Shown piece by piece: positions 13,607 through 25,113 of a stretch of 64,000 nucleotides of DNA; positions within the stretch are counted from its first letter, which is position 1; the number at the start of each line of letters is the position of its first letter. Below the pieces are notes generated by a model that saw only the letters and a list, made by a program, of their open reading frames with translations, searched no databases and was not told where the DNA came from. Source of the DNA: Paralvinella palmiformis (taxonomy: Eukaryota; Annelida; Polychaeta; Terebellida; Alvinellidae); assembly GCA_025642065.1 (NCBI GenBank), contig JAODUP010000158.1, positions 523,501-587,500 on the forward strand, written 5' to 3'. Both the position numbers and the translations under genes were made by a program.

Positions 13607-13969
13607 GTAAGAGATCATAGGTAAGTTCCAGGCAGCAGCTACTCTAGCCTCCACATCACAAGAGTCCTCAGGACCGAAGAAGGCCACGGCTCCGTGCTGC
13701 CATTGTAACGTCAACTCCCGAGTACCATTCAGGGTATCCAGATTGGTATCCGACCAGATGAACTCCAGCTTGTGTCCAGATAACAATCCTGGATCGTTGT
13801 TCACCTGTTGTACCGCTATAGTCATCGCTCCGGATATGATGCGACCCTGTTTGAAGGACGTGTGCTGGGCGCTGTAGTCGGCGGTAAGGTAACCAATTAT
13901 GAAGGTGTCAGATCCTGCTATCCGGAACCAACTTACGATAACGAGCAACAGGGACAGTTGTATATCCAT
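13607..13969 (-). CDS. First coding exon of a second receptor guanylate cyclase gene (N-terminus only)
   Basis: The exon starts with ATG at 13969, with an in-frame TGA 15 bases upstream, and ends with TCTTAC before donor gtaagt (121 codons, phase 0). Residues 1 to about 20 (MDIQLSLLLVIVSWFRIAGS) form a signal peptide. The mature part has FIIGYLTADYS, GAMTIAVQQVNNDPGLL and AFFGPEDSCDVEARVAAAW, then NLPMISY. GPEDSC...EARVAAAWN-x-PMISY is the N-lobe signature of Gyc76C-type receptor cyclases. It lies 3' of the other cyclase gene on the same strand, so the rest of this gene should run leftwards. I found no second exon between 1 and 13.6 kb. It may be a tandem paralogue, or the missing first exon of the other gene misplaced by assembly. 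Confidence 0.85.
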
Positions 13970-15194
13970 ATTGAATAGTTTTCAGGAGCAATCCGGTTTA
14001 CGACACAGGTGTGTATCTCCTTTGGAAACAGTTACCTGAAAGGTTGTGACCACACACACACACACACACACATACACCCACACCGACATACATTTACGTG
14101 CACCTAGAATCCCGTTAATAATTTCCGTTGTATCCGGGTAGACACACCTAGAATCTCGTAATCACTCTATGTGCCCTCGTAGAAATATCGAGGACCCTAC
14201 AGGCTCATATCTGGGGTCATGCACATCGGCTACATCGAATTATGGATGAACATACCTGGAATCCCATAATTGTACAGCTGGGCATCTAAGTAAACGCGCA
14301 CAATCCTATGAAGATCAGTGCAGGATTCTATTGATGTTCTCGCGGTCCTATAAACACCCAGTTGCGATATAAACACCTCACACTTTTTTACTAATAAAAC
14401 ATCGCCCAGTATGCTCTTAGATTCACCTAGCAGGGATTGACGATTTGCAATAGCATAATATCCCCGGTAGGATCTCGTAGGTACCTATCAGCGCTGACAA
14501 CTAGTACCTCCTTGATACATATAGTGGCAGTAACAACAAGAAATCAATCCAGAGGGAAGTATCCAGCTAATTACGCAATATTATTGTCGTTTAGATATGT
14601 TTTAATTGTTTAATATACGGCGACACCGTAGCAACCATTGGAATATAGTGCGCTCCTACATCATCTAAACGATAATCCTATGACGTAGTTCAGTAGCATA
14701 GACCGCCCTGAGACGAAATAATACCACGTTTGTCAATAATGCCGACCACCAATGTAATCCCACGACGACGTACAATATCTAATATACTCATGTCAAGAAT
14801 TACTGCAAAGTACCAATATGAGGTTATCCTAAAATATGATCCTATGTCCTATGTCCCATGGCATTATCCCATGGCATTGCCGTACGTTATTGTCAAATAA
14901 CGTTATCCCGTAACAGTTTGTATGACATCGCTATCAGCTCAGTGCCGCTAATAAGTCAATATTTGTCATTAACACCAATTCTAATGATTTCGAATACCTT
15001 CACCAATATTCCGACATCTGCTGCCACCTATCGGCGCTTATGGATCGCGCAGCCGTCAAGACATTTACTTATATAAGTGCTCTGATCGTGATCCAGATTC
15101 GTCAGAACCTTGGTGACTAGAATTGCCGCCGTGTGTTTTCAGAAGACAAAGTTTGCCGCTGTTATTATAACGATGCCGATGAGGACGGTAGCAG

Positions 15195-15780
15195 CTGTGG
15201 AGTAGCCTAAGCAGCAGCAGCGAGCGTTGAGGCGGTATGTGGTATAGTCTAGCCTATGTTTCCAGAGCTAACCTAGATATAGGATGTGGAATAGCCTTTC
15301 ATGCGTTGGGAGCGCGCTACGGCAGTCTGTGGTGTAGTCTAGCGAGTATTGGTTGGTGCCGAAGCGATCTGTGGAGCAGGCTAGTCGATGTTGACACCCG
15401 GCAGAGGCAAGTTGTGACGTAGTATCGTTAACGTTGACGTGGACCGGTGGGAGCTGTCTAGCTTATTTGGATGTGCGCTAATCAGAGTTGTAGAGTAGAC
15501 TAGTTCTTGTTGTTGTTGATCGTGGTTGAACCAAGACAGTCAGTAGTCTAGTTTATAATCATCATGGTTGTAAGGGTAGTTTGGTTAACTTTGACGCCAG
15601 GTTATGCGAGTAGTGGAGTAGTTCGGTCTGTATCGACGAGTGCCGAGGCGAACTGTGGAGTAGCCTGGCTGATGTGTTGACGCGGGTTGAGGTGAGCTGT
15701 GGACTATTGTAGTTCATTTGATGAGCCCGTGGAACAGTCAAGCTTGGACTGACAACTCTATCAAGTGACGGCTAATAGTT
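15195..15780. repeat. Degenerate satellite, 42-43-bp unit
   Basis: Units built on CTGTGGAGTAGCCTAGC followed by GATGTTGACGC recur about every 42-43 bases (for example at 15327, 15369 and 15412) with heavy divergence and some length change. About ten units can be followed. Confidence 0.7.
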
Positions 15781-16239
15781 TGTGTAAAGTTTGTTAATGG
15801 CCACCGTCTGAATTATGCTAACTCTGGGTGATGGCTAATTCAATACGACTAAACACTCGCGACGAAGATAGAACACGCGTAAAATTTGTTCAGGACTAGA
15901 TTTTAATCATGACTACTCGTCACTATCAGTAGAACATATTGATAAATAGACGATAATTTTATATTAAACGTTGGTTTGGTCGCTGACAGCTATTCAACAG
16001 GATTAGAGACAATGTGTCCAGCGTCTTGAGATGACTTTGACGCGTCATTAGACCTCTGTTAGCTATTGCCCACAGCGCTCCTAGCGGTTGTCAAAGTGAA
16101 CATCCGTCAGCTAATGACACTGTTTATGGGCGAGAGTTACTGGTTGTTGTTGTTGTTGTTGTTGCAGCTGATTCACAATAATTGGGTTGTAGTGTAAAAT
16201 GTATTATTGTTAGCATAATAAATAATAATAATACTAATA

Positions 16240-16410
16240 GAGTCTAGCGGTATCGTGTTGGACCACAGATCACTACCACCCGTGTTCGAATCTCAGCGTG
16301 AGCACATCTGAGGGTTGTTTCATCTTTGACTTCGCTTCATTACAATTGGAGGTCGCTCGGCCCATTTAGCCTACGAGGTGCACAAAAGTTGCCGTAAAAC
16401 ACCAATCATC
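16240..16410 (+). mobile_element. tRNA-derived SINE, subfamily A
   Basis: It runs from a degraded box A (GTCTAGCGGTATCGTGTTGG) through GTTCGAATCTC to CCGTAAAACACCAATCATC. AC tracts follow at 16412-16440 and 16499-16524. Confidence 0.9.
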
Positions 16411-16412
16411 CC

Positions 16413-16444
<32 letters not shown>

Positions 16445-17168
16445 TTGAATTCACGGTTCTAGATTAACTGTGCCTGTGCCTTATTATGCACAGCTAAAAC
16501 ACACACACACACACACACACACACAATTAGAATCGAATGTATCCACAAACTAGACGGCCAATTGTATTTATCCTATCAGAAGTATAAAGTCTTGTAGAGA
16601 TACGCTATTCAAGATATACTGTAGACGGTTGATGTGTGGGTTTTAGTATTTTAAAATAGGCTGTCGCTAAATAAGAAGTTTACTGAACGATGTTCACCAT
16701 TTAGACGAATGTTGATCAAGAAGAAATCAACATAATTCGCTAAAACTGTTAGCTAAAATTGAAGGAATGTCTAATCGCTAATCTGGTTAACTGACTTAAA
16801 CAAACTGACAGATGTGCAAACTGGCAAACTATTTTTACCACGGTAATTTATTTAGTAAAGGTGTTAGCAACTGTTAACTTGTACAGCTGATAACAGATTG
16901 ATAAGGGATTAAATGGCAGGGTCTTGAAGGTTCGTCTTTATATGGCGAGGGTCGTGATGGCTCACCCTTATATGTAGGGTCTGAGATTGTGACGACGATG
17001 ATTGATGGTGCTAAAGTCTTATATCATTTATAACAGAAATGTTTGGCTTATTCTGGTATTTTCTAAAGTATCAAGATAATTTAAACCAGCGTGACTTCTG
17101 CTTCAATAAATGCATGAGTGAGTAAGTGAGTCAGTATATTTATTAGCCACTCAACCATTCATTTAGGA

Positions 17169-17219
<51 letters not shown>
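17169..17219. repeat. (AT)n microsatellite
   Basis: A perfect AT tract of about 50 bases. Confidence 0.97.
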
Positions 17220-17220
<1 letters not shown>

Positions 17221-18087
17221 CTAATGGGGCATCGACAAAAATGAGCCAGTTTTCGGTGTTCTGGAGAATTGGTCTTCATAACCATAATAAACAAAGGAAG
17301 TAATGACTGAACGATGGCATGACATGGTGGTGAAATGATGAGATGGTGATAACATGAGATACAGATTCTGAGATTACGAATTGAGATACCTGGCTGACAA
17401 TGTGCAACGGAGATGACGGTTTTGAGGCAACATGGAATGACGTGATGACGAGTTGACGAACTGGCTCGATGCAGTGTGGGCGGATGAGGTAATGGTGAAA
17501 TGAGAATGGGCTGAAGCGGGGTTTAGGAGAACAGATGACGATATAATAAGATCAGAAGATGAGAGCATCGGGACGGAGTGGTCAGATGGGATGAGCAGAC
17601 TACGGAATCGTGAGATGACTGGATCAGGACATCTCCGAACTGCTAGACGACGACCTGGATAGAAACGACATAATGGAACAGGACCATGAGATGAGGGCAT
17701 GAAGAGATGACGGTGTGAGAAAAGCGACACGATGAGGAAACCACGAGACGATGTAACAATCGAATAATGAGACGATCGGGTGATGGTTAGAATCATAATA
17801 TTAAAGATTGATAAGATGACGAAATGAGAAGATGACTCGATTATGGGATGACCGAATGATGTAAACAAGGACAAGTCGTTAATTAGAGACCGGCGATTGT
17901 GCTATCTCTATAATATAGAAGTTGATGTTGCTCCACGAACAAGAAATGTTATCTCTAATTAAAGTCTGTTGATTTATAACGGAAATATGGCAGAGATGAT
18001 AAGATTACATCTTGTCCGGCTGACTGGGGCAGATTACATTGTGAGGCACACTAAAAGGATTACAATTTGAGTAACTAAATTGGACAC

Positions 18088-18103
18088 AGAGAGAGAGAGA
18101 GAG

Positions 18104-18176
<73 letters not shown>
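18088..18176. repeat. (GA)n-(CA)n microsatellite
   Basis: A GA tract with one AAAA interruption continues into a CA tract. Confidence 0.97.
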
Positions 18177-18819
18177 CACAAGTTGCATGAGATTCTTGTT
18201 AGTCAAAGTCGTTGACTATATAATACTTTCTCTGGTTCTTTTAATGAGCAATGGGTTGATCATAAAGACGAAAGACACCTTTTAGGGGGAGTTTTATGAC
18301 ACATTTCTGATCATTTTTACCCTTTTTGATGGCAATTTGGCAGTATTGGATCAGATAGACGACGCTAAGCTATCTAATAGCTGTCAATCTCTTGGTCCTA
18401 ATTAGATAACTCTGATGGAGGGAGATGCACGGAGAGCGTCCGCTGTTACCGGTGCTGCCCCTTCGTGATGAGGTAGGCCAGAAGATATCGGTGGATGACG
18501 TCACACCATACTTAAAACTACTCTCATGTGGCATTCTGCGTAGAACGTTGTGACACTGGAGTAGCTGGTTAATATGAGGTGAATCGGCGAAGTTAGTAAG
18601 ATAATTTATGGTGCTTAGCATTTGTATAAGTAAATATATACACGCTAACTCGGAAACAAGGTAAGAGAAGATACGTTAACTACGACTGTAAACAGACGAA
18701 ATAACAAACAATTGCCAATTATTTCTCTACGTTGTCGTTTTTAGTACACGATTTATGGATGTGTCGGTCTTGATGTTCTGAGTCAGTGGCAAAACATACA
18801 AGCATGGGCACATATACCA

Positions 18820-18937
18820 CACAAACACACACGCGCGCGCACACACAGTATTTATACAAACACGCACACCCACGCCCACGCGCCCCAACATGTTTGCATG
18901 CACGCAAACATACATGCATACCTACCTACCTGCACGC

Positions 18938-18974
<37 letters not shown>

Positions 18975-18988
18975 TACACACACACACC

Positions 18989-19031
<43 letters not shown>
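18820..19031. repeat. CA-rich tract ending in (CA)n-(TA)n
   Basis: Impure CA/CG repeats become pure CA from 18946 and AT from about 18991. Confidence 0.93.
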
Positions 19032-19032
<1 letters not shown>

Positions 19033-20082
19033 AACAGTCCCATGTGTAAAAATTACAAGTTGTTTTTATTAAGCCCACGTGTCCTTGGTATCAGCTATCA
19101 TCCATTAATTGATGTCTTTGCTTTCTTATCTGACAAATATGTTATCGTTCATGACCTCGACCAATGATTCAGGTCTTTGAACATTAGTAACCGGAGTACC
19201 ATCTGCCAAACGGTCGCCTGTATAAAGAAGAATTAACTATATGTGTCCAGAAATTAATTCCAAATGGGACCGGTGGGCGCCGCCACATTGTAGGACCGAA
19301 TAGTCGATGACCCGCTCGTGTGATTGGCTGTGTTATTCAAGCAGACGACGAATGGGCTGGCATTAATCATCAAACCGATTGGGGTTTCCTATTCTACTAG
19401 ATAAAGCTGATCAATGTTGCTTCCGTTTATAAATAAAGCACACCAGGATCGTATTAGAACTTCGAATCGAAGAACGTATGCACCTGGCAATTCAAATATT
19501 GTTATTTATTTGGCATTCATCGCTTCAACTATATAGCTGTATAATGATTATACAAGGTACAATGGAGGTCAACCGTCAACGAGTACTATGTTTTAATCTC
19601 CGATGTCATAAAACGTAACTTGACACATCTGTGAAAGAAATTATTGAATTATTTCTGGTTCAGTGACGAATATGGCGGCCAGTGAAATGCGAAAATTCCC
19701 CCCCCCCTCCACTCCCCCATTAAGACTAAGTAACGTCTTGTTAAGCAACAGCTGCTTTATGACTTATAATGGTAGGGACCGATATTCATAATGGAAGTAA
19801 ATGGGATTTCTTCCCAAGAGATGGTGAACTAAGGCGGCCTTTAAATTACTGTATGCGTTTCGTGTGTTATGTGTCATGTCGCATGATGCGCTGTCAGAAA
19901 CTGGCGCTAGATATTAGCTGAAGGTATGCTTATCAATGGGGGTATATGGTAATGGGTAATTATACTGTTTAGCATTCCCTCCCTCTCCCCCCAGGTAATT
20001 GGTTCACAACTGATTCAGGCACTGTACGGACAGCATTATGTTAGATTCATATGATCGCTCAGGGAAATGTACATCAGGACAG

Positions 20083-20083
<1 letters not shown>

Positions 20084-20168
<85 letters not shown>

Positions 20169-20193
20169 TGTGTGTGTGTGTGTGTGTGTGTGG
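20084..20193. repeat. (AT)n-(TG)n microsatellite
   Basis: An AT tract changes to TG at about 20134. A separate AT tract lies at 20399-20443. Confidence 0.96.
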
Positions 20194-20396
20194 TTGTATA
20201 ATATAATAGTGATATATATGAAGTGCATAGACTACAGATATTAGCTAATATTACCCGACATAAATTGATTTAACCCATAATTATTAACCAATATGTTAAG
20301 CTGTTCAGTTTCAGCAAAACTGAAATGGGAGGTTTGTCTTTACCTACGGCTCGATAAAACCAAGATACCTGGACTTGAAATTTGAGTTAATAATGA

Positions 20397-20448
<52 letters not shown>

Positions 20449-20915
20449 TTATGCTTTTAGTATACAGCTAAAATTGTATTGATTACGCTGGCAAAGAAAT
20501 CAAAGCAATATTTCATGTTTGGATACTTAATCTCTCTATGTCATCCAAGAGCAGAATATTTCCCAGAAGGGAGTTTGGTTTCTATTAGTACGAAATGGCA
20601 CAGATGCTAGAGTGTCTAAGTTCAGAACGGACGATTCATGTTAAGCCCTTCCCAGAGTAAGTGGTTGTCAGCTTGCCCGTTTACGATTACCCGGATGTTG
20701 TGGTGGTTCGCTTCATCTTGCTACCGTAAGATGATTGGTCGATGTCTTAGACATTTCACCGCCATCAATCCACCCATCTATAGATAAGGATCCGGAAGAT
20801 GTAAGTGATAACCTATTTTGAAAAGCTGCACTTCACTTGAAACGCTCCATGATTAAGTCAGGAAATTCGTGTCGAAGTCCTCACATGTAAAAGTACTTAA
20901 ATCGATTACAACATG

Positions 20916-21049
20916 GCCAGCCAGTATGGTTAGCCAATATAATCAGCCAATATGATCAGCTAATATGATCAGCTAATATGGTCAGTCAATATGGTCAGTC
21001 AATATGGTTAGTCAATATGGTTAGTCAATATGGTCAGCCAATATGACCA
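20916..21049. repeat. 13-bp minisatellite
   Basis: About ten units of the form GTCAGTCAATATG or AGCCAATATGATC, with point variants, in one direction. Confidence 0.88.
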
Positions 21050-21970
21050 AAACCTACCACTTCGTTCTTTTCAATACCCTTGTTAGCAGCTTATCTTTGA
21101 AGGATGTTTCATCCACCTCAGTCCGATTATTATATTTATCAAGACAGAATACCGTTTTTATCTTCCATAAGAACCCTGTACATGTTTTATGACTCCTTGT
21201 ACAATGACTTATATAGAATGAGTGAATGAATGAGTGAGTGAGTGTATGAGTGAGTGAGTGGTTCGTTTAGCCTCGATGATCAGGCTAACGAGTAAGTAAA
21301 TTCGCCTAGCTGTCTACGGGATTCTAGCCCGGGATCCATCAACTTTTGGTCTGCCACGGACCAGCGACAACAACCTCCCACGCCACTTTGTATTGACTAG
21401 GACAGAAGGCCGCGTGACAGGTGTGTTAGCTTCTCCCTAACAAAGTGTAGATGATGAAACGACGTTGAAGACTTTGTCAACCAGAAATTGGTCAATGCTC
21501 GTGGGATCCGACGTCTCGACCGTTGTATAGGTGACGGGCTCGGGCGGCAGGTGCAGCTGGCAGGTGTCGCCTGTAATTGGTCGACGACTTTTTCACGACG
21601 GTTGCCTATAGAATCCTAAACACTTCTCCGCCACTTCTCAGCCGCGATGGCGCTGTTCTGTGTAATTGGTCCGTGACGAGTTCAAATTCGGCTATTTATA
21701 GACAGGTCGTACCGACTATCGAGGAACGAGGTTTTCTGCAACGAGAACCGAGAACGTTTCTGCAGGTTCCCTCTGTTATACGTCCGAGCTACTAAGGTAG
21801 GTTACATTTATTAGTAACTAACTCTTTTTAAAAACATATCTTCTGCTCCGGTTTTCTACATCTTTTTAGGTTTCGGTACACGACAGTCTTTGGCTGACGA
21901 CAGTCACCTTTAAAGCTTTCGTTTGTTGTTGCCGGAGGAGGGGGGGGGGAGGGATGGATGTAAATCTTGC

Positions 21971-22145
21971 CGTTTTACAGCTACTTTTGTGCACCTCGTA
22001 GGCTAAATGGGCCGAGCGACCTCCAAATGTAATGAAGCGAAGTCAAAGATGAAACACCCTTCTGATATTGCCTATCTAGGGTTTTGAACCCAGATGCTAT
22101 AGATCTGTGGTCAACCGCACTACCAGTTAGGCCACGGAGGCACCC
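21971..22145 (-). mobile_element. tRNA-derived SINE, subfamily B
   Basis: A nearly full copy with box B region GGTTCAAAACCCTAG and box A (minus) GGCCTAACTGGTAGTGCGG. It lacks the NAATCATC terminal block. Confidence 0.88.
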
Positions 22146-22988
22146 TGGAGGGGAGTAAGAATTATGTTGTGGGTGAAGAAATGTTTCTACACATGTTATT
22201 AATAAATCATATTTCTGTATAATGTATAGGAACCGATTGAAGCCGAGAGGGATTTGAACCCTAATCCATGTTGTAAATTTGGTCAATTCTATCTAAACAC
22301 ATATAAGTCCTAACCTCACCTGTTAGTACGTAGGGTAATAGAAATAATAGTATATATATATTATTTGTTTCACTCAGGGACAGAAGTGGTTAAAATATAT
22401 TCCTGATCCAAAGTAGTCGTTGATTAATTATATCCGTGATTGATGAAGCTAGATAATGCGAAAAAGATGCTGCCTAAATAACGGCTTTTCTGGTTACGTA
22501 TCATTATATATTGTGATAACAGAATAAATTACTAAATAAAACCGATACACAGTTCCTTACTAATCCCTCTCGTGATCGGCTTCACAAATACAAAGGGTAG
22601 ATCTTCGCAGCAGAGGGATGAGGCGCATGCTAAATGAAATATCAAAATCACAGTGACAGGTAACATAGTATCACCAGGTCACCATCGGGCCTGATACAGT
22701 CTTATACCCGGAGTTATAACAGTGAACATATACTGTAAGTCAATACGAACGAAATGAAATATTGGAATTCTTATCCAATGACCTTGACGCCACAAATTAC
22801 ATCATGTCTTCCTTTAGTGACAACTTAACCATAGACACCGCCCTTAGATAATATTAACATATACAAAATTAGTAGTTCTTCATCAATTGTACATTCTTCA
22901 TAAAGAAAAACGTTTGGTATTTAGGGGTTCACGATTAACACTTGACTTTATTTACATAGATAAACCGGACCCGGTTTAACACATAACT

Positions 22989-22990
<2 letters not shown>

Positions 22991-23031
<41 letters not shown>
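22991..23031. repeat. (AT)n microsatellite
   Basis: A perfect AT tract of about 40 bases. Confidence 0.95.
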
Positions 23032-23032
<1 letters not shown>

Positions 23033-23160
23033 TTGTTGACCTATATTACATGTATTTCATCTTCGGATATTTATTATTGTATTTTATCAATCCTAATTGA
23101 TTCGATAAACAATCCGGAATGTTTCATTTAGGTTCAAGGTTATCATTTACTTTTCGATTT

Positions 23161-23345
23161 CCTATTAATTGGCGTGTTGAACCACAGATCACTACCACCT
23201 GAGTTCGAATCTCGGCGTGGGCATATCTGAAGGGTGTTTCTTCTTTTACTTCGCTTCATTAGCTTTGGAGGTCGGTCGGCCAAATTTAGCCTACCACGTG
23301 CACAAAAGTGGCCGTAAAACACCAATCATCACCTAATAATTGGCG
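23161..23345 (+). mobile_element. tRNA-derived SINE, subfamily A, 5'-truncated with near-perfect duplication
   Basis: The body begins within the tRNA part (GTGTTGAACCACAG) and ends CACCAATCATC. Flanks CCTATTAATTGGCG and CCTAATAATTGGCG differ at one of 14 bases, which suggests an insertion-time duplication. Confidence 0.88.
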
Positions 23346-23890
23346 CTCTACGTTTCCTCGTTTAATATCAAATTATACCTTATATAAAATATACGTTTGG
23401 CATTCCTGCACAATGTAAGTAGATTGCGCTACGAATGTCATATATGACTGTCATCATACCACCGCTAAACTATAGATACCAGGTAAACAAAACAAAAACC
23501 AACTAGCGAAAGTGTGAAATGTTTCTTTTTAATATACGGCTGAGCATTACATTCTCTACAAATATTCGCGAATATATGAAAATAAACATGTATCAAGTGC
23601 TTTGTTTTTCTTCTTATGTCGGTTATGTACAACCTGTGAAATTGAGAAAATGGCGTAATTATTACAAGTGTCACACATCGATACTGTTTATCAATCTAGG
23701 CTGAGTTGCACTGAGTTTGAGCACCGGAGAACACACACTATATGGACAAAATCCACATGAAAGCTCAGCAGTACACAGTGATATACAGAGGGTTGTACAT
23801 CTTCCGTTTAAAATCAGAGGCAGTAGTGATCAAGTAACACATCGATGACAAATTGAATTGAAAATCGAAACCGAAAGTCCTATTGCGGAA

Positions 23891-23896
23891 TTTATT
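23891..23896 (-). terminator. Candidate polyadenylation signal of the receptor cyclase gene
   Basis: An AATAAA on the minus strand lies about 277 bases past the stop codon at 24173. No closer canonical hexamer was seen. The 3' end cannot be confirmed without transcript data. Confidence 0.35.
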
Positions 23897-24172
23897 TCCT
23901 ATTGGATCGGACTGTGATGGGAATGCGATTCCAAACACAAACAGATGATTAGTATTCTCTGCGCCGAATTTCCTTAAACTGACGGTTGTCTTAGCCTATC
24001 AGATATTCCAGTATTTGCTGAACAACGACCACAAAAAACAGGACGACTGCAACAACCATCTCTGTAAACATATCTGGTTTACACAGGAAATGATTATCAG
24101 TGCGCATCATCTATATCGCAATGATTTATGACCTACAATCGTAGTATATGATATCCGGTATCCGGATCGTCA

Positions 24173-24763
24173 TCATATTGAGGTGTCAGCGCTGCTGCTA
24201 CGCGCCATCCCGTTGGCGATGCGGATCTCATCCAGTTCCGTGCTGTCACGGGGATGCAACAGTGGCGACACCTCATGGCTGTGCGTGGCGACGTCTTCCG
24301 GGCAATCCCGAGTGGTGAAGTTCTCCCATAGGGAATCCCGACGCTTCTGCTCGACGGGGATTTCATGTTCCGGAATGATGTCGTCGTTGAACTTGATCTT
24401 GACGGAGGAACTCCTTCTGGCCGGACGTCCGGACCAGTCCTTCTCTCCGGAGACTGAGCGAGGAGATGTGGCACCATGTCTCTTGTAACACGGCACCGAC
24501 CGGATCTCCCCGGTGTTGACCTTCCGGGCGACGAGTCCGTTGGTCGGAGATAGCAGCTTGTCGGTCTCTATGGATTCTGGCTCCCTCTCCGAATAGTCCT
24601 CGGCTCGGAGTATTGGCAGCGATGAGATCTTCTGGAGCGTGTTCTGGCAGTGGGGATACATTCGCGACCGCTTTCCGGTCAACTGTATCGGAGGCTTAAG
24701 GCGAGCTATTCTCTTTGCTGGATCCTCACCAATCAACCAATACGTCAACATCTCGCCTTTACC
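24173..24763 (-). CDS. Receptor guanylate cyclase terminal exon: end of cyclase and cytoplasmic tail
   Basis: The acceptor is ttgtttacag and the exon runs 196 codons to a TGA. It starts [18 protein letters not shown], the last strand of the cyclase domain. About 170 residues of Ser/Arg/Glu-rich, low-hydrophobicity tail follow, including [10 protein letters not shown] and [16 protein letters not shown]. The last residues are SSSADTSI. T-x-I at the end fits a class I PDZ ligand, which would allow scaffold binding. Tail length is long compared with vertebrate natriuretic receptors, which lack it. Confidence 0.93.
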   Translation of the reverse strand, partial: GKGEMLTYWLIGEDPAKRIARLKPPIQLTGKRSRMYPHCQNTLQKISSLPILRAEDYSEREPESIETDKLLSPTNGLVARKVNTGEIRSVPCYKRHGATSPRSVSGEKDWSGRPARRSSSVKIKFNDDIIPEHEIPVEQKRRDSLWENFTTRDCPEDVATHSHEVSPLLHPRDSTELDEIRIANGMARSSSADTSI

Positions 24764-25013
24764 CTGTAAACAACATATCCGAATAATAAAAGTCTTTATT
24801 TGGTTTTAAATAACAAAAACAATTGTACAAATTATGTGGAATTTCCACTTTGGAGAATAGAATCTGGCCTTTTAAAATACTGTCTGGTTTTAAAGGCTTT
24901 CACAATTGGTGCCAGAAGCTTCACTTTATACAGAAAGGAAACATATCAATAGATATCTTGTCCTATTTCAATTATACTACTTCAGTTGACTCAACACACG
25001 TATATATATGATG

Positions 25014-25065
<52 letters not shown>

Positions 25066-25081
25066 TGTGTCTGTGTATGTG

Positions 25082-25113
<32 letters not shown>

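Larger units (their letters stand above)
13970..24172. other. Intergenic region between the two receptor-cyclase genes
   Basis: No exon was recognised. Content includes a degenerate array with recurring CACCTAGAATC at 14.1-15.1 kb, a 42-43-bp satellite (15.2-15.8 kb) and SINEs at 16.2, 22.0 and 23.2 kb. There is a purine-biased ATGACGA-rich stretch (17.29-17.88 kb), a 13-bp array (20.9 kb) and many AT/AC tracts. Any promoter of the second gene would be just above 13969, but I see no clear TATA box. Confidence 0.6.

Noticed and set aside
17374..17874. 166-codon minus-strand ORF as a gene
   Set aside because: Low-complexity Ser/His/Pro composition from a strand-biased repeat; no domain, no splice context.
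24183..24488. Plus-strand and alternative-frame ORFs over the terminal cyclase exon
   Set aside because: They are shadows of the minus-strand coding tail, whose upstream cyclase domain fixes the frame.
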